Origin: Gemmatimonadaceae bacterium
Lineage (GTDB): Bacteria; Gemmatimonadota; Gemmatimonadetes; Gemmatimonadales; Gemmatimonadaceae
Assembly: GCA_025934775.1 (NCBI GenBank)
Contig: JAICWO010000005.1
Location: forward strand, 186,001 to 250,000
Direction of reading: 5' to 3'
DNA length: 64,000 bases
This document shows, piece after piece, positions 1 through 8,106 of this stretch. Under the pieces are notes generated by a model. It was given only the letters and a program-made list of their open reading frames with translations. It did no database searches and was not told the DNA's origin. The translations under genes were made by a program, and so were the position numbers. Numbering within the stretch: position 1 is the first letter of the stretch; every line of letters starts with the position of its first letter.

Positions 1-877
1 CCGCTCGACCGGCGTGACCGTGCAGTACCGCCTGCCGCGCGCCGACGAGCCGGTGACGATGGAGTTCCTCGATCCTGCCGGAAAGCTCATTCAGAAGTTC
101 TCATCGACCGACACCGTCGCGGCGAGCGGCGGGCGGGGCGGCGGCGGTGGACGCGGCGGCTTTGGAGCGCCGCAGCGCGTCGGCACGCGCGACGGCCTCA
201 ATCGGTACACGTGGAATCTCCAGTATCCCAACGCGGCCACGTTCCAGGGGATGATTCTCTGGCAGGGTTCGACGTCGGGTCCGTTCGCCGCGCCGGGCAC
301 GTACACGGTGCGCGTTACCGCCGGCGGCGACGCGCCAATCGCGAAGAAGTTCGTGGTGCGCAAGGATCCGCAGACGCGCGCCACGGTCGCCGACCTCGCC
401 GAGCAGCAGCGCTTCGCGCTCCAGATTCGCGATCGAGTGACCGCGGCCAACGACGCGGTGAAGACGATTCGCAACGTCCGCGGCCAGCTCGAGGACCGCG
501 CCGCGAAGATGAGCGGCAACGCGAGCTTCGGCTCGCTCGCCAAGACGTTCGAGGACCAACTCGCGGTGGCGGAAGACTCGCTCTACCAGACGCGGAATCG
601 GAGCGGCGAGGATCCGCTCAATTTCCCAATCCGCATCAACAACCAGATGGCCGCGCTGCTCGGCTTCGTCGAGAATGGCGAGCGCCGACCGCCCAAGCAG
701 TCGTACGACGTGTACGGGGTGCTGGAGCCGCAGCTCGAGACGCACCTGGCGCGCTACAAGCGCGTGCTCGACACCAATCTGCCGAAGGTGAACGCCGCGC
801 TCAAGGCGGCGGGGCAGCCAGTGATCGTACCGAGCACGAACGAGCCGCCGGCGAAGAATCCGGGGCCGATCAGTTGA
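1..877 (+). CDS. VPS10/sortilin-like secreted protein, C-terminal fragment (5' end outside window)
   Basis: The frame is open to the left edge and ends with TGA at 875-877, leaving about 291 residues. The visible part matches the C-terminal region of the large BNR/VPS10 (sortilin-like) beta-propeller proteins of Gemmatimonadota and relatives. A FlgD/immunoglobulin-like strand region (VTMEFLDPAGKLI, then GLNRYTWNLQYP and PGTYTVRV) is followed by a helical tail with YQTRNRSGEDPLNFPIRINN. A Gly/Arg-rich loop (GGRGGGGGRGGFG) sits near residue 45. The propeller itself is outside the window. Substrate unknown; the family is exported and is often annotated glycosyl hydrolase without biochemical proof. 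It converges on the lipoprotein gene ending at 995. Confidence 0.75.
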   Translation, partial: RSTGVTVQYRLPRADEPVTMEFLDPAGKLIQKFSSTDTVAASGGRGGGGGRGGFGAPQRVGTRDGLNRYTWNLQYPNAATFQGMILWQGSTSGPFAAPGTYTVRVTAGGDAPIAKKFVVRKDPQTRATVADLAEQQRFALQIRDRVTAANDAVKTIRNVRGQLEDRAAKMSGNASFGSLAKTFEDQLAVAEDSLYQTRNRSGEDPLNFPIRINNQMAALLGFVENGERRPPKQSYDVYGVLEPQLETHLARYKRVLDTNLPKVNAALKAAGQPVIVPSTNEPPAKNPGPIS

Positions 878-890
878 TGCGCCGCTAAGT

Positions 891-986
891 CATTCCGAGC
901 GAGCGAAGCGAGTCGAGGAATCTTCTGTCCGGGTCGTGTGGTCGGATCACCACAGGGTCGGAAGATTCCTCGCACCGCTCGGAATG
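891..986. repeat. Imperfect palindromic repeat between convergent genes (REP/MITE-like, possible bidirectional terminator)
   Basis: Three nested paired segments are visible: cattccgagcg (891-901) with cgctcggaatg (976-986), cgaggaatctt (914-924) with aagattcctcg (962-972), and tgtggt (937-942) with accaca (949-954). The whole could fold as a long interrupted hairpin. It sits exactly between two convergent genes, so it could end transcription from both sides. The outer wording cattccgagcg...gaggaatct resembles a dispersed intergenic repeat common in several soil phyla. Only one copy occurs in this window, so its repetitive nature is inferred. Confidence 0.55.
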
Positions 987-994
987 CCCGCGCG

Positions 995-2125
995 CTACGG
1001 CCGCCCCGGCGTGGTGTGCGAGTACCAACCGAGTCCGATCCCCAGCCGCGACACGATCCCGAACCGCACGCCGCCGTCGCGGTTCTTCTGCACCCACAGC
1101 CCCGGGCTGAACGGACCGTGGCCGAGCACGCCGGGATAGAGATTCACCATCGTGCCGTTGTCTCCGCCGCCTTTCGAGATCACGGAAAGGAGCAGCGACC
1201 CGTCGCGGTCGATGAACACGCCGGCGTTGGGCAGGAGCGTCGCGGTCTTGGCGCCCGAGTGCGGATCGACGACGGGATTCTCCGCCGGGTCCCATCCGCC
1301 GGACGCCGAGAGCCACAGCTTCGGCGTGAGCTGGCGCGAGATGCCGACGAGGAAGGCGTCGCCCATCGTCGTCATCACTTTCCAATTCTCGGAATGCGGG
1401 ATCGGCGCGCGGAACATCGCCATCATGTACGCGTTCTCCAGCCGCTTGGACGGCAGCGAGATGCTCGGCTGGCCGGGCCAATCAGTGAACTCTAATCGGC
1501 CGCTGTCGAACAAGTGCTTCATCCAGTGCTGGTTCCAGAGCACGATCGAGCCGGAATCGAACAGCAGCAGATCCGTCAGGCCGTCCTCGTCCTCGCAGCA
1601 CGTCCCGGACGTCTCCACCACCTCGGTGAGCAGGTACCACGCGTACACCGTCGCGCCGCCGAGGAGCTCCGGGTGCGACGTGAATCCGTGCTGCTCGTAC
1701 CACTCGACCGTCCGCGCGTACGTCATGCCGCCGGCGATGAGGTGCAGGTGGTAGTTCGGGTACCACTGGCCGCCGCCCGAGCCCTTGCCCGACAGCGGGA
1801 AGACTTCGTGCACGATCCAGTTGTGCCATCCGTAGTGGCGGAGCACCGGCTCGGGATCCGTGACCGAATGCCAGACCGAATGCCACCCGCTCCGATACCA
1901 GAGCGAGAAGACCTCGCGGTGCGGCCCGGTGCGCAGTTGGTCGTACCCGCCGTTGACGACGAGCGAGAACGGATTGAACTCCGCTTCCGCGCCGTAGTCC
2001 CGGCTCGCGTAGAATCGATGCGTGACGCGCGCGGTGTCCACGGGCGCCGAAACGACGGCTGGCGGCGTGTGGACGCACGCCCCCAGCAGCACAGCGCACA
2101 GCGTAATGAGAATTCTCTGATTCAC
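995..2125 (-). CDS. Putative lipoprotein of unknown function
   Basis: About 376 residues. I place the start at GTG 2125, two bases after the stop of the upstream M20 gene, because it gives a clean lipoprotein signal (NQRILITLCAVLLGAC) with a lipobox cysteine. The mature part is rich in Trp, Tyr and His (YRSGWHSVWHSV, RHYGWHNWIVHEVFPL) and ends in beta-strand-like segments (FGIVSRLGIGLGWYSH), which suggests an outer-membrane-associated or barrel-like protein. No family is recognised. The tight spacing to the M20 hydrolase suggests co-transcription and perhaps a shared role at the cell surface. Confidence 0.65.
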   Translation of the reverse strand: MNQRILITLCAVLLGACVHTPPAVVSAPVDTARVTHRFYASRDYGAEAEFNPFSLVVNGGYDQLRTGPHREVFSLWYRSGWHSVWHSVTDPEPVLRHYGWHNWIVHEVFPLSGKGSGGGQWYPNYHLHLIAGGMTYARTVEWYEQHGFTSHPELLGGATVYAWYLLTEVVETSGTCCEDEDGLTDLLLFDSGSIVLWNQHWMKHLFDSGRLEFTDWPGQPSISLPSKRLENAYMMAMFRAPIPHSENWKVMTTMGDAFLVGISRQLTPKLWLSASGGWDPAENPVVDPHSGAKTATLLPNAGVFIDRDGSLLLSVISKGGGDNGTMVNLYPGVLGHGPFSPGLWVQKNRDGGVRFGIVSRLGIGLGWYSHTTPGRP

Positions 2126-2126
2126 G

Positions 2127-3815
2127 TCAGGGCACGGCCTTCGTCGAATCACGCACCGTCGGGTACTTGATCCCGAGCTGATCGAGATACGTCTCGTACT
2201 TGGTGGGATCGTAATAGTACTTGCGCATCTCCGGACGGTACTTGTCCATGATCGCCTTGTTGAGCCAGATCGCCGGCTTGTCCTCGGGGCGCATGAGCGG
2301 GAAGTACTTGATCGTCTTCGTCTGCACGGTGTTGAAGTAGTCCCACGCCTGCGACACGACGGTGGGCTTGAGCAGCAGATCCAGCACCGTCATCGCCTGC
2401 ACCTTCGCGCCCGCCGTCACGCCCTTGTGCGCGATCGGCGTCGCCATTGCGATCGCGTTCGCCCAATTGTGTCCCGGCAGCCCCGGGATGTTCGCCGGAT
2501 AGCGCAGCGTCACTGTCGGCACGTTCCACGAGATGTCGCCGATGTCGTCGCTGCCGCCGCCGCGAAGATCTTCTTCGCGCGGCGGGGGCCGGAGCGAATC
2601 GGGCACCTGCGTCGTCAGGCCGCGCGGATTCTTCTGTCCCAGCTCGCGCTGGATCCCGCGGGCGAGCGTCTGATCCTTGTCGTCCCACGTCGGCATGCCG
2701 ACGGCTTTGATGTTCTGGAACATGTCCATCGCGATCGGCTTGCTGAAGTAGCCCGACCAGCCCGAGCCGAGGATGTCGACCGAGGCGAGCTGCGTGCTCG
2801 TCATCATCGCGGCGGCGCGCGCGATCGTGTCGCCGAGCGCGAAGAGCGCCTGCGTCTTGGGTGCGTCGGTCTCGCGGAAGTAGTACCAGACGGACGCCGT
2901 CGGCGGCACCACGTTCGGCTGATCGCCGCCGTCCGTGATCACGTAGTGCGAGCGCTGCGTGAGCGGCAGGTGCTCGCGGCGGAAGTTCCACGCGACGTCC
3001 ATCAGCTCGACGGCGTCGAGCGCGCTGCGGCCGGCCCACGGCGCGCCAGCCGCGTGCGAGCTCTTGCCGAGGAAGTTGAATCGCGCGCTGATCAGCGCGT
3101 TCTGTCCGGAGGTGCCGTACGACACGCCGAAGTCGGCGCTCACGTGGCAGAAGAGCACCGCATCAACATTTTTGAACAAGCCGGCCCGCACGTAGTACGC
3201 CTTCGCCGCCATCTGCTCTTCCGCAACGCCGGGCCAGAGCATCAACGTGCCGGGACTGTGATCGCGCTCCATGATCTTCTTCACCGCGATCGCGGCGGTG
3301 ATGTTGAGCGGCATTCCGGAGTTGTGTCCTTCGCCGTGTCCGGGTGCGCCCGCGACGAGCGGATCGTGATAGCCGACGCCCGGCTTCTGGTTGGCCTGTG
3401 GGATATCGTCGATGTCCGACCCGAGCGAGATCACGGGTTTCCCCGATCCCCACGTCGCCACGAACGCCGTCGGCACGCCGGCGACGCCGCGCGTCACCTT
3501 GAATCCGTTCTGCTCGAGAATGCCGGTGAGGTACTTCGACGTTTCGACTTCCTGCATGCCCAGCTCACCGAAGCTGAACACCTCGTCCACCATCTGCTGC
3601 GTGAACGTCGACATGCTGTCGACCATTCGCTCGGCGTCTTTCTTCAGCTTGGCGATGCGAGCGTCGTCGGCGGGGAGATTGACGGGGAACGTGACTTCGG
3701 GCCGCGCTTCGGCGCCGCCGCGGCCGCGCCCCTGCGCGAGCAGCGACGCGGGAATCGCGAGTCCGGCGACCACGCCGGTGCGAAGCGCGATACGTGAGAT
3801 CGAGGAGATGCGCAT
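2127..3815 (-). CDS. M20D-family amidohydrolase/peptidase, exported (AbgB-like)
   Basis: About 562 residues. The start at ATG 3815 gives a signal peptide (MRISSISRIALRTGVVAGLAIPASLLAQ) ending in Ala-Gln; longer upstream reading is discarded because it runs into low-complexity Arg-rich translation. M20 landmarks follow in order: SLGSDIDDIPQ (metal Asp strand), PGHGEGHNSGMP, WPGVAEEQMAAKAYYVRAG with the Glu-Glu pair, LFCHVSAD, and the dimerisation-domain start HAAGAPWAGRSALDAVELMDV. AbgB-type enzymes cleave p-aminobenzoyl-glutamate and related amides, but the substrate here is unknown. It lies 89 bp downstream of thrC and immediately upstream of the lipoprotein gene, probably in one leftward transcript. 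Confidence 0.85.
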   Translation of the reverse strand: MRISSISRIALRTGVVAGLAIPASLLAQGRGRGGAEARPEVTFPVNLPADDARIAKLKKDAERMVDSMSTFTQQMVDEVFSFGELGMQEVETSKYLTGILEQNGFKVTRGVAGVPTAFVATWGSGKPVISLGSDIDDIPQANQKPGVGYHDPLVAGAPGHGEGHNSGMPLNITAAIAVKKIMERDHSPGTLMLWPGVAEEQMAAKAYYVRAGLFKNVDAVLFCHVSADFGVSYGTSGQNALISARFNFLGKSSHAAGAPWAGRSALDAVELMDVAWNFRREHLPLTQRSHYVITDGGDQPNVVPPTASVWYYFRETDAPKTQALFALGDTIARAAAMMTSTQLASVDILGSGWSGYFSKPIAMDMFQNIKAVGMPTWDDKDQTLARGIQRELGQKNPRGLTTQVPDSLRPPPREEDLRGGGSDDIGDISWNVPTVTLRYPANIPGLPGHNWANAIAMATPIAHKGVTAGAKVQAMTVLDLLLKPTVVSQAWDYFNTVQTKTIKYFPLMRPEDKPAIWLNKAIMDKYRPEMRKYYYDPTKYETYLDQLGIKYPTVRDSTKAVP

Positions 3816-3904
3816 GTGAGTGGGGTGAGGGCGGGGAACTCGCCGCGCGGATGTGGCGCGCGGCCGCGCATATTTTCCATCCCGCGGACGCCCGCCGCAA
3901 CCGG

Positions 3905-5200
3905 CTAGGCGCGCGTCGTTGTCCGCAGCACGCGCTCCACCTCGGCGAGCCGCGGCTCGATCTCGATCGGGCGGTTCGCGAGCGGCGGCGCGGGCTCGGT
4001 CTCCTGATGATACCGGACCACCGACTCCGAATCTTTTAGGAGATGTCCCGTGAGCACGGCGACGACGCTCTCGCCGGCGTCGATCACGCCCGCACGCCGG
4101 AGGCTCGCCACCCCGGCGATACTCGCCGCGCTCGCCGGCTCGCACCCGACGCCCGCTGCGTCGATTACCGCCTTGGCCTCGAGGATCTCGGCGTCAGAGA
4201 CGTCGGTGACCACGCCATTCGTCTCGCGAATCGCGCGCACGGCGCGATCCCACGACGCGGGCGCGCCGATGCGGATCGCCGTCGCGACGGTCTCCGGCTC
4301 GACCGTGATGTGTCGCGCGAACTGCTCGCGAAAGCTCGCCGCGAATGGCGCCGCGCCGCGCGCCTGAATCGCCGCCAACCGCGGAACCCGATCGATCAAC
4401 CCGAGCGCACGCGCCTCGCGCAGCGATTTGCCGAACGCCGACGTGTTGCCGAGATTGCCGGCCGGAAGCGCGATCCAGTCCGGCGCGTTCCAGTCGAGCT
4501 GGTCGAGGAGCTCGAGCACGATCGTCTTCTGTCCCTCGAGCCGGAACGGGTTCACGGAGTTGAGTAACTGCACCCCTAGTGACTGTGATGCCTCGCGCGC
4601 GAGGGAGAGGCATTGATCGAAGTTGCCGCGCACCATCAAGGTGCGCGCACCGTAGGCGAGCGTCTGCGCGATCTTGGCCGCCGCGACCTTCCCGGCGGGA
4701 ACGAAGACGAGCGCGGGAATCCCTGCCTGCGCCGCGTACGCCGCGAGCGACGCCGACGTGTTGCCAGTCGAGGCGCACGCGACGGCGGCGGCGCCGGTGC
4801 GCCGCGCCTGGGTCATGGCGACCGTCATCCCGCGGTCCTTGAACGAGCCGGTCGGGTTGTGGCCTTCGTGCTTGATGAGTAAACGCTCAACACCGGCCCA
4901 CGCGCTCACGCGCGGGCGCGCGAACAGTGGCGTATTCCCTTCTGGATGAGAGACGATCTCCGCGTCGGTTGCGGACGGGAGCACGAGCTCGCGGTAGCGC
5001 CAGACGCCCGAGCTGTCGGTGCCCCTCATCGCCGCGCGCCGCGCCGCGAACGTGCGTCGCAGCAGATCGCGGTGCGCGTCAGCGAATTTGTGCGCCAACT
5101 CGAACAGCCCGCCGCAGCTCGGACACGCCGTTGCGGTCTCGCGCTCGTCGTACGTGGCGCCGCACCGCTCGCACACTTGCCGCGACTCGGCGGCGCTCAT
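3905..5200 (-). CDS. thrC: Threonine synthase
   Basis: About 431 residues. Converts O-phosphohomoserine to threonine with pyridoxal phosphate. The N-terminus holds a zinc-ribbon-like CERC...CPSC pair, found in one class of threonine synthases. The PLP lysine lies in HNPTGSFKDRG, and the phosphate-binding Ser/Thr segment is CASTGNTSASLAAYAAQ; LPAGNLGNTSAFGK is also characteristic. Start ATG 5200 is chosen because it overlaps the stop of homoserine kinase by 4 bp (ATGA, 5197-5200) and begins just before the Cys motif. Together with thrB it makes the last two steps from homoserine to threonine; hom and aspartokinase are not in the window. Confidence 0.95.
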   Translation of the reverse strand: MSAAESRQVCERCGATYDERETATACPSCGGLFELAHKFADAHRDLLRRTFAARRAAMRGTDSSGVWRYRELVLPSATDAEIVSHPEGNTPLFARPRVSAWAGVERLLIKHEGHNPTGSFKDRGMTVAMTQARRTGAAAVACASTGNTSASLAAYAAQAGIPALVFVPAGKVAAAKIAQTLAYGARTLMVRGNFDQCLSLAREASQSLGVQLLNSVNPFRLEGQKTIVLELLDQLDWNAPDWIALPAGNLGNTSAFGKSLREARALGLIDRVPRLAAIQARGAAPFAASFREQFARHITVEPETVATAIRIGAPASWDRAVRAIRETNGVVTDVSDAEILEAKAVIDAAGVGCEPASAASIAGVASLRRAGVIDAGESVVAVLTGHLLKDSESVVRYHQETEPAPPLANRPIEIEPRLAEVERVLRTTTRA

Positions 5201-6162
5201 CGGCTCGTGTCCCACGCGCCATCGTACTCGACGCGCGCGCCTTGCTCGTCGACGCACGTGATGCGGCCGGTGGCACGCACGCCGTTCGCGTCGTACGCCG
5301 CGATCATCGCCTCGAGTACGCGTTGCGCGACGCCGTCATCATCCACCAGCGCGAACGCCGACGGTCCGCCGCCGGAGATCGAGCAGCCGAGCGCGCCTGA
5401 ATCGAGCGCGGCGCGCTTGGCGCGAGTGAAGCCGGGGAGCAGCGGCGCGCGCGCCGGTTCCGCAATGCGATCGTCGACCGCGCCGCGGAGCAGGGAGAGA
5501 TCGCCCGTGCAGAATGCAGCGACCATCGCCGACACGGCCGACGCCTGCGCGAGCGCGCCCGCGCGGTCGATCGCAGCGGGAAGCACCGCGCGCGCTTCCG
5601 CGGTGCGCAATTCCATTTCCGGGTGCACGAGCACGATGCGCAACGCGGCGGGGACGGGAAGCCGGATGAAATCGAGCGGCTCGATCGAACGAATGAGCAG
5701 GATCCCGCCGAACAGTTCCGGCGCGAGATTGTCGATGTGCCGGCCCGACAGCCGCTCCTCTGATGCGAGCGCAGCGCGCAGCACGTCTGGTGCCTCGAGC
5801 GGATTACCGAGCAGCGCGTTCGCCGCGACGGCTCCCGCGACCGCCGATGCCGCGCTGCCGCCCTGGCCGCCGGCGAGGGGTAATCGCTTCTCGACGCGGA
5901 GCGCGATCCCGACGTCGCTCACATTTGCGAGACGGAGCACCGCGGCGGCGGCGATCGCCGATGCATGGCGTTCCGGATCGCGAGGGAGGGCAGGATGTCC
6001 GGGGTCATCCACGCGCACGCCCCGTTCCTGAATTCGAGACGCGACGACGCTGTCGCCGATGCCGGCGACGGCGCAGCCGAGGATGTCGAGGCCGGGGCCG
6101 AGATTGCCGATCCCGCCCGGTGCGGTGGCGCGGACGGTCGCGGCCCGTTCGTTCGAGTGCAT
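5197..6162 (-). CDS. thrB: Homoserine kinase
   Basis: About 321 residues; GHMP-kinase fold. Phosphorylates homoserine with ATP, supplying the next enzyme, threonine synthase, whose start overlaps this stop. Landmarks are the N-terminal strand ATVRATAPGGIGNLGPGLDILG, the nucleotide-binding loop PLAGGQGGSAASA, and the C-terminal SISGGGPSAFAL motif. Start ATG 6162 is preferred; upstream codons extend into a Met-poor, non-family leader. An AT-rich box (about 6229-6248) upstream, before the mobile element begins at 6271, probably contains the promoter, so the insertion left thrB expression signals in place. Confidence 0.93.
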   Translation of the reverse strand: MHSNERAATVRATAPGGIGNLGPGLDILGCAVAGIGDSVVASRIQERGVRVDDPGHPALPRDPERHASAIAAAAVLRLANVSDVGIALRVEKRLPLAGGQGGSAASAVAGAVAANALLGNPLEAPDVLRAALASEERLSGRHIDNLAPELFGGILLIRSIEPLDFIRLPVPAALRIVLVHPEMELRTAEARAVLPAAIDRAGALAQASAVSAMVAAFCTGDLSLLRGAVDDRIAEPARAPLLPGFTRAKRAALDSGALGCSISGGGPSAFALVDDDGVAQRVLEAMIAAYDANGVRATGRITCVDEQGARVEYDGAWDTSR

Positions 6163-6270
6163 CCCCCAAAATAGGGCGGGGTGGCGCGCCAGACCGGCGA
6201 CCGACTGCCCGCAGGCGACCCGCACGAAATGCATAAAATATAAGATCAAGCAGCCGAATCAGACTTCAGT

Positions 6271-6297
6271 CAGCGGCCGGCGTTGGGTCAATTTGAA
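6271..6297. repeat. Left target duplication (8 bp) plus left terminal inverted repeat (19 bp)
   Basis: cagcggcc (6271-6278) is followed by ggcgttgggtcaatttgaa (6279-6297). The 19-bp part is the exact reverse complement of 8952-8970. Beyond it the two ends diverge. Confidence 0.88.
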
Positions 6298-6334
6298 ATT
6301 GGAGAACTGCGACTCCGCTCGTTAGCTTGCGGTT

Positions 6335-6562
6335 ATGGCGAAGCTTCCGAAACGTCCGCGCGACACCGCGCAGCTCGCGAAGTTCATGGTCGAGATGGCG
6401 ACGGGCGAGCGCCCGAAAGACAGGCCGCAGCCGAGCGACGACGCTGCGGTGAGACGTGGGTTGGCACGCAAGGAAGCCCTGCCTCCTAAGCGACGAAAGG
6501 CGATTGCCAAAAAGGCCGCCTCTGCCCGCTGGAAGGGAAAGAAAGGCAAGGAAAGGGACTGA
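6335..6562 (+). CDS. Small basic protein with C-terminal Ala/Lys/Arg motif (passenger gene)
   Basis: 75 residues, strongly basic. The first half (MAKLPKRPRDTAQLAKFMVEMATGE) resembles short proteins found on many bacterial chromosomes and plasmids. The second half ends in a RRKAIAKKAASARW motif, which recurs at the C-terminus of small histone-like or KGG-like proteins. Function is unknown; nucleic-acid binding is plausible from charge alone. It begins 37 bp inside the left end of the element, reads towards the DUF3800 gene (convergent), and is therefore cargo. A start at ATG 6335 is the only good option. Confidence 0.7.
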   Translation: MAKLPKRPRDTAQLAKFMVEMATGERPKDRPQPSDDAAVRRGLARKEALPPKRRKAIAKKAASARWKGKKGKERD

Positions 6563-6644
6563 TCGGCCTTGCTACAGGCCTTCAAAGTCCGTATTCTTCA
6601 ACAAGAAAGACATACGGTGCTTGTTCGGGTTGCGGCTGACGACA

Positions 6645-6660
6645 AGAGCCCCTGGGCTCT
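6645..6660. terminator. Weak candidate terminator between convergent passenger genes
   Basis: agagcc (6645-6650), loop cctg, ggctct (6655-6660) form a 6-bp hairpin in the 139-bp gap between the small basic gene and the end of the DUF3800 gene. No long T-run follows on either strand, so this is weak. Confidence 0.3.
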
Positions 6661-6701
6661 GCTGGGTTTACCCCTGGCTAGTCAGCCGCTCCCCTTTTTA
6701 G

Positions 6702-7358
6702 CTAGTAGTAATGCGTCGTCCCGAACCGAAACGCATCAAATTCGGTGAAGACAGATTGCTGAATGTGGGCATATGAGCGGGTATCCCCGCGCTCCCACTT
6801 CCGCTGAATTGCCCAGCTGCAATAATCCGCGACCTGGAGACACGGCTCGGACGCAGCGCTCCAAAAGGCAACACGATGATTGACGTTGGTGGTCACCTGC
6901 CACATGACGTCTTGCACTGCGGCATGAAATACCTGCTGCTTCTTCTTCGTGCCGAGCGACGCACCAACCACCAAGAGATCATCATTCGCCTGCACAATCC
7001 TGGGCGTGACGAACTTCATGTGAAGAAACCAGGCCATCTGGTAGAAGCGGGCGTCGGACGGTCGGATGGACGGCTGGGCTTTCGACTTCTCTAAAATCGT
7101 CGTATCCACGCGAAACCCGCCCTGGGCAAGAATTGCGAACACATCGTCGCGAACGTCCTGGCGGTCGGTCGTCGCGTGAAACTCAGAGTCCAGGCCGCGA
7201 TTCTTCCAAGCCAATTCGCGCCGGAGATCGAGGACGGCCGCTCCCACGCGGCAGTCGGGCGGCGCGACGGTCGTCAAGATGAAATACTTCGAAGCGCTCT
7301 GGCCGCGCGAGAAGTCAAAATTCCCGCTCTCATCGGCGAAGACATACTTGCGCGCCAT
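6702..7358 (-). CDS. DUF3800 domain protein (passenger gene)
   Basis: 218 residues, the usual size for DUF3800. The N-terminal acidic motif FADESGNFDF, the internal LDSEFHATTDRQ, and the C-terminal VADYCSWAIQRKW match the conserved positions of the family, which is predicted to be an RNase H-like phosphohydrolase or nuclease. No member of this exact type is known to me by experiment. It starts 3 bp after the stop of the winged-helix-like gene, so the two are almost certainly one transcript. DUF3800 genes often occur on mobile elements and in accessory islands; here it is cargo of an IS1-family element. The acidic residues needed for metal binding appear intact. Confidence 0.82.
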   Translation of the reverse strand: MARKYVFADESGNFDFSRGQSASKYFILTTVAPPDCRVGAAVLDLRRELAWKNRGLDSEFHATTDRQDVRDDVFAILAQGGFRVDTTILEKSKAQPSIRPSDARFYQMAWFLHMKFVTPRIVQANDDLLVVGASLGTKKKQQVFHAAVQDVMWQVTTNVNHRVAFWSAASEPCLQVADYCSWAIQRKWERGDTRSYAHIQQSVFTEFDAFRFGTTHYY

Positions 7359-7361
7359 CGG

Positions 7362-7832
7362 CTACTCAGCGTCGCCCTTGGGCTTACCGCCGTACCAGTC
7401 GGCGAGGCCCCACTCCTTCGTCCTCGTCTTCACAAAATCCTTATTGCGCGTCAGTGCGGAGTAGACGTTGCCGTATGCGATCTTGGGATCTGCCGAATTG
7501 ATTTGGCCGCCAGTGTTCAAAGCGTCAGCAATCGCCGTCACTGGCTGCGGGCGCTTCATCATCCCCAAGTACTTCCGAATCGCGTCGGCCGTGTTCAACC
7601 CGAAGAACGTGTCGCTTTCAATCGTCGTCGCCTGACGCGCGGCTGCGGGCTTCGCGGCAGGCGCGGCGAGCGGTGCGACGGCTGGGGTTGATTCGCCAAT
7701 CGTACCGTCACCGTTGATCGCCACAACGTCCGCGCCGACCATAGCGCGAATGACCTCAATTGCGGCATCAATCTGCCCGCGCTTTGCTATGAGATCGGCA
7801 AGTACGGCATTGTAGTCGATGGGAGCGGTCAC
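7362..7832 (-). CDS. Small protein with N-terminal coiled helix and C-terminal winged-helix-like region (passenger gene)
   Basis: 156 residues starting at GTG 7832, with a strong GGAGG ribosome site at 7838-7842 (complement). Residues 5-32 form a likely amphipathic helix (VLADLIAKRGQIDAAIEVIRAM). An Ala/Pro-rich linker follows (about 45-70), then a region from FFGLNTADAIRKYLGMMKRP through VYSALTRNKDF that looks like a winged helix of the HARE-HTH type. DNA binding and control of its own operon are inferred, not shown. It is the first gene of the leftward passenger unit with DUF3800 and is transcribed away from the candidate RNA and the transposase. Confidence 0.68.
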   Translation of the reverse strand: MTAPIDYNAVLADLIAKRGQIDAAIEVIRAMVGADVVAINGDGTIGESTPAVAPLAAPAAKPAAARQATTIESDTFFGLNTADAIRKYLGMMKRPQPVTAIADALNTGGQINSADPKIAYGNVYSALTRNKDFVKTRTKEWGLADWYGGKPKGDAE

Positions 7833-7870
7833 GGTTGCCTCCAGCGTGCGTCGTGCGTTATATATTCGAC

Positions 7871-7936
7871 AGGTGGACAGCCGAAAGGCCCCACCGAGAG
7901 GTGGCTGGGCCGGGGATTAGCCGGCCGTCGTTTTTT
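7871..7936 (+). ncRNA. Candidate structured RNA with tetraloop hairpins and intrinsic terminator
   Basis: The top strand shows, in order, gcc-gaaa-ggc (a GNRA tetraloop hairpin, about 7880-7889), ccacc-gaga-ggtgg (7891-7904, another GNRA loop), then a GC stem ggccgg (7908-7913) / ccggcc (7921-7926) followed four bases later by TTTTTT (7931-7936). A TATATT box lies at 7861-7866, suitably placed upstream. No reading frame fits. It could be a small RNA of the element, or only a terminator that shields the transposase. The two tetraloops and T-run are seen directly; its expression is inferred. Confidence 0.4.
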
Positions 7937-8036
7937 GTGGTCATCTCTTTCTCCATGTCGGTCGTCGCTGCCCTGCCAAGAGAGGACGACCTTCGGAAGG
8001 TGTACGCGAACGCTACCACTGCTTGTTAGGCGGTGT

Positions 8037-8073
8037 CAAGAGGGGCGTAGAGAAATTCTCTACGCCCCTCTTG
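8037..8073. promoter_or_regulatory. Perfect 17-bp hairpin upstream of the transposase
   Basis: caagaggggcgtagaga (8037-8053), loop aat, tctctacgcccctcttg (8057-8073). In addition ggcggtgtcaag (8029-8040) is complementary to cttgacaccgcc (8116-8127), codons 4-7 of the transposase, so a read-through RNA could fold across the start codon at 8107. Such structures protect several insertion sequences from outside transcription. This role is inferred. Confidence 0.6.
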
Positions 8074-8099
8074 CTTTGCGTAGAGTGGTCAAGCATATT
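8071..8099 (+). promoter_or_regulatory. Possible transposase promoter
   Basis: TTGCTT (8071-8076), a 17-bp spacer, then CATATT (8094-8099). A transcript would start about 8106, right at the ATG of the transposase, giving a leaderless mRNA; no ribosome site is visible before that ATG. Match to the sigma-70 consensus is only moderate. Confidence 0.3.
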
Positions 8100-8106
8100 G
8101 TTCATT

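Noticed and set aside
8023-8106. Upstream extension of the transposase from TTG 8023
   Set aside because: It would translate through the perfect hairpin and has no ribosome site; ATG 8107 matches the N-terminus of the group.
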